A stretch of DNA of 5,809 bases from Bacteroidaceae bacterium (GTDB taxonomy: Bacteria; Bacteroidota; Bacteroidia; Bacteroidales; Bacteroidaceae): NCBI GenBank assembly GCA_028707655.1, contig JAQWAN010000139.1, positions 1-5,809 on the forward strand, written 5' to 3'. The notes beneath the pieces are model-generated. The model saw only the letters and a program-made list of their open reading frames with translations, had not been told where the DNA came from and did not search any database. The translations under genes were made by a program, and so were the position numbers. Position 1 is the first letter of the stretch. Each line of letters begins with the position of its first letter. Shown here in pieces: positions 5,246 through 5,809 of this stretch.

Positions 5246-5809
5246 TTATAATTGAGACTTCAGCGTATTGAATTTCTCTTTTAAATATTTTCCTGTATAG
5301 GATGATGAACATTTCATCACCTCCTCTACTGTTCCCTCTATCAGCAATTGCCCCCCTTTATCTCCACCTTCTGGACCTAAGTCGATAATATAATCGGCTG
5401 ACCGGATAACATCTAAGTTATGTTCAATAATCAATACCGTATGCCCCTTTTCAATAAGTGCATCAAACGATTGCAATAAATTTTGAATGTCATAAAAATG
5501 TAATCCCGTAGTAGGCTCATCAAAGATATAAAGGGTAGGTTTACTCTTCTCATTACTTAAGAAACGCGCCAATTTAACGCGTTGGTTCTCGCCACCAGAT
5601 AGGGTAGAAGAGGATTGTCCCAATCGGATATACCCAAGACCCACAGCCTGCAAATAATGCAACTTATTCACAATCTTAGACTCGTTGTAGGTTTCAAAAA
5701 AGTGATTGCTTGGTCAACCGTCATCTCTAACACATCATAGATGGTAGCACCTTGAAAAGTGACCTCAAGAATTTCCTTTTTAAAACGTTTACCGTGACAG
5801 CTCTCACAA
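5246..5809 (-). pseudogene. uvrA: Excinuclease ABC subunit UvrA, C-terminal part, with an apparent frameshift; runs off right edge
   Basis: UvrA is the damage-recognition ATPase of nucleotide excision repair and loads UvrB. Only about the last 188 residues are in view. The upstream piece (from 5808) begins with CESCHGKRF, half of the C-terminal zinc finger, and continues through VLEMTVDQAITF. The downstream piece, in another frame, carries the second ABC signature LSGGENQR, the Walker B and D-loop segment YIFDEPTTGLH, the switch histidine in LIIEHN, and the normal LGPEGGDKGG and YTGKYLKEKF ending at the stop at 5246-5248. The upstream frame hits a stop at 5670-5668. The downstream frame opens only from 5713, and a GTG at 5671 inside it is not a plausible start. 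One extra T in the homopolymer at 5696-5701 rejoins the frames as ITFFETYNESKIVNKL. Read as it stands, the protein would lose its second ATP site. A sequencing or assembly error is at least as likely as a real mutation. Confidence 0.9.
5696..5701 (-). other. Frameshift site in uvrA (homopolymer of six)
   Basis: Six A residues on the plus strand (six T in the coding direction). Upstream of them the UvrA reading is DQAIT in one frame. Downstream it is FFETYNESKIVNKLHYL in the other. A run of seven restores a single uninterrupted frame, so one base appears to be missing. Confidence 0.85.

Noticed and set aside
5246..5671. A separate 141-residue ABC ATPase gene starting at a GTG at 5671
   Set aside because: The sequence is the uvrA C-terminus. 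In-frame UvrA residues continue upstream of the GTG, and the rest of the protein is in the neighbouring frame, so this is a frameshift product.
1..5809. CRISPR array, insertion sequence, tRNA or phage remnant
   Set aside because: No spaced direct repeats, terminal inverted repeats with a transposase, cloverleaf structures or phage genes are visible. Apart from short AT-rich gaps, the window is housekeeping coding sequence.

Overview
The window looks like ordinary chromosome of a Bacteroidota bacterium, probably of the Bacteroidales or a related order. Four signs support this: a type IX secretion gene (porQ) next to cmk and ispH; a Bacteroidota-style TonB with a PKFPGG-type C-terminal domain; three promoter boxes of the form TAnnTTTG, the -7 element used by the primary sigma factor of this phylum; and A-rich leaders without Shine-Dalgarno sequences. 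The DNA is AT-rich. I see no mobile element, CRISPR array, rRNA or tRNA, and no convincing undescribed multi-gene system. The points of interest are local.

Layout. Positions 1-447 (minus) hold the N-terminal half of a trans-polyprenyl diphosphate synthase that runs off the left edge. Positions 514-1191 (minus) hold a TonB energy transducer, with its promoter box at 1230-1237 and a strong intrinsic terminator at 466-495. A divergent AT-rich region (1192-1443) separates it from a rightward unit, porQ (to 2481), cmk (2512-3198) and ispH (3211-4083). That unit has a promoter box at 1415-1422, a 13-bp palindrome just upstream of the box, and a terminator-like hairpin in the early part of the porQ reading frame. 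pfkA (4199-5176) follows with its own promoter box at 4165-4172. A 17-bp perfect stem at 5189-5241, with T runs on both strands, ends pfkA and the convergent uvrA. The uvrA C-terminal part (5246-5809, minus) runs off the right edge and carries an apparent one-base deletion in a homopolymer at 5696-5701.

How the genes relate. IspH makes IPP and DMAPP, which are the substrates of the polyprenyl synthase at the left edge, although the two genes are not co-transcribed. Cmk (pyrimidine nucleotide recycling), PfkA (glycolysis) and UvrA (nucleotide excision repair) are housekeeping genes. PorQ and TonB are both envelope proteins: PorQ belongs to the outer-membrane attachment complex of the type IX system, and TonB energises outer-membrane transporters.

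The longest open frames for porQ and pfkA begin inside their own -7 promoter boxes, so their true starts must lie downstream. The pfkA start is clear (4199). The porQ start is ambiguous (1444 or 1519).
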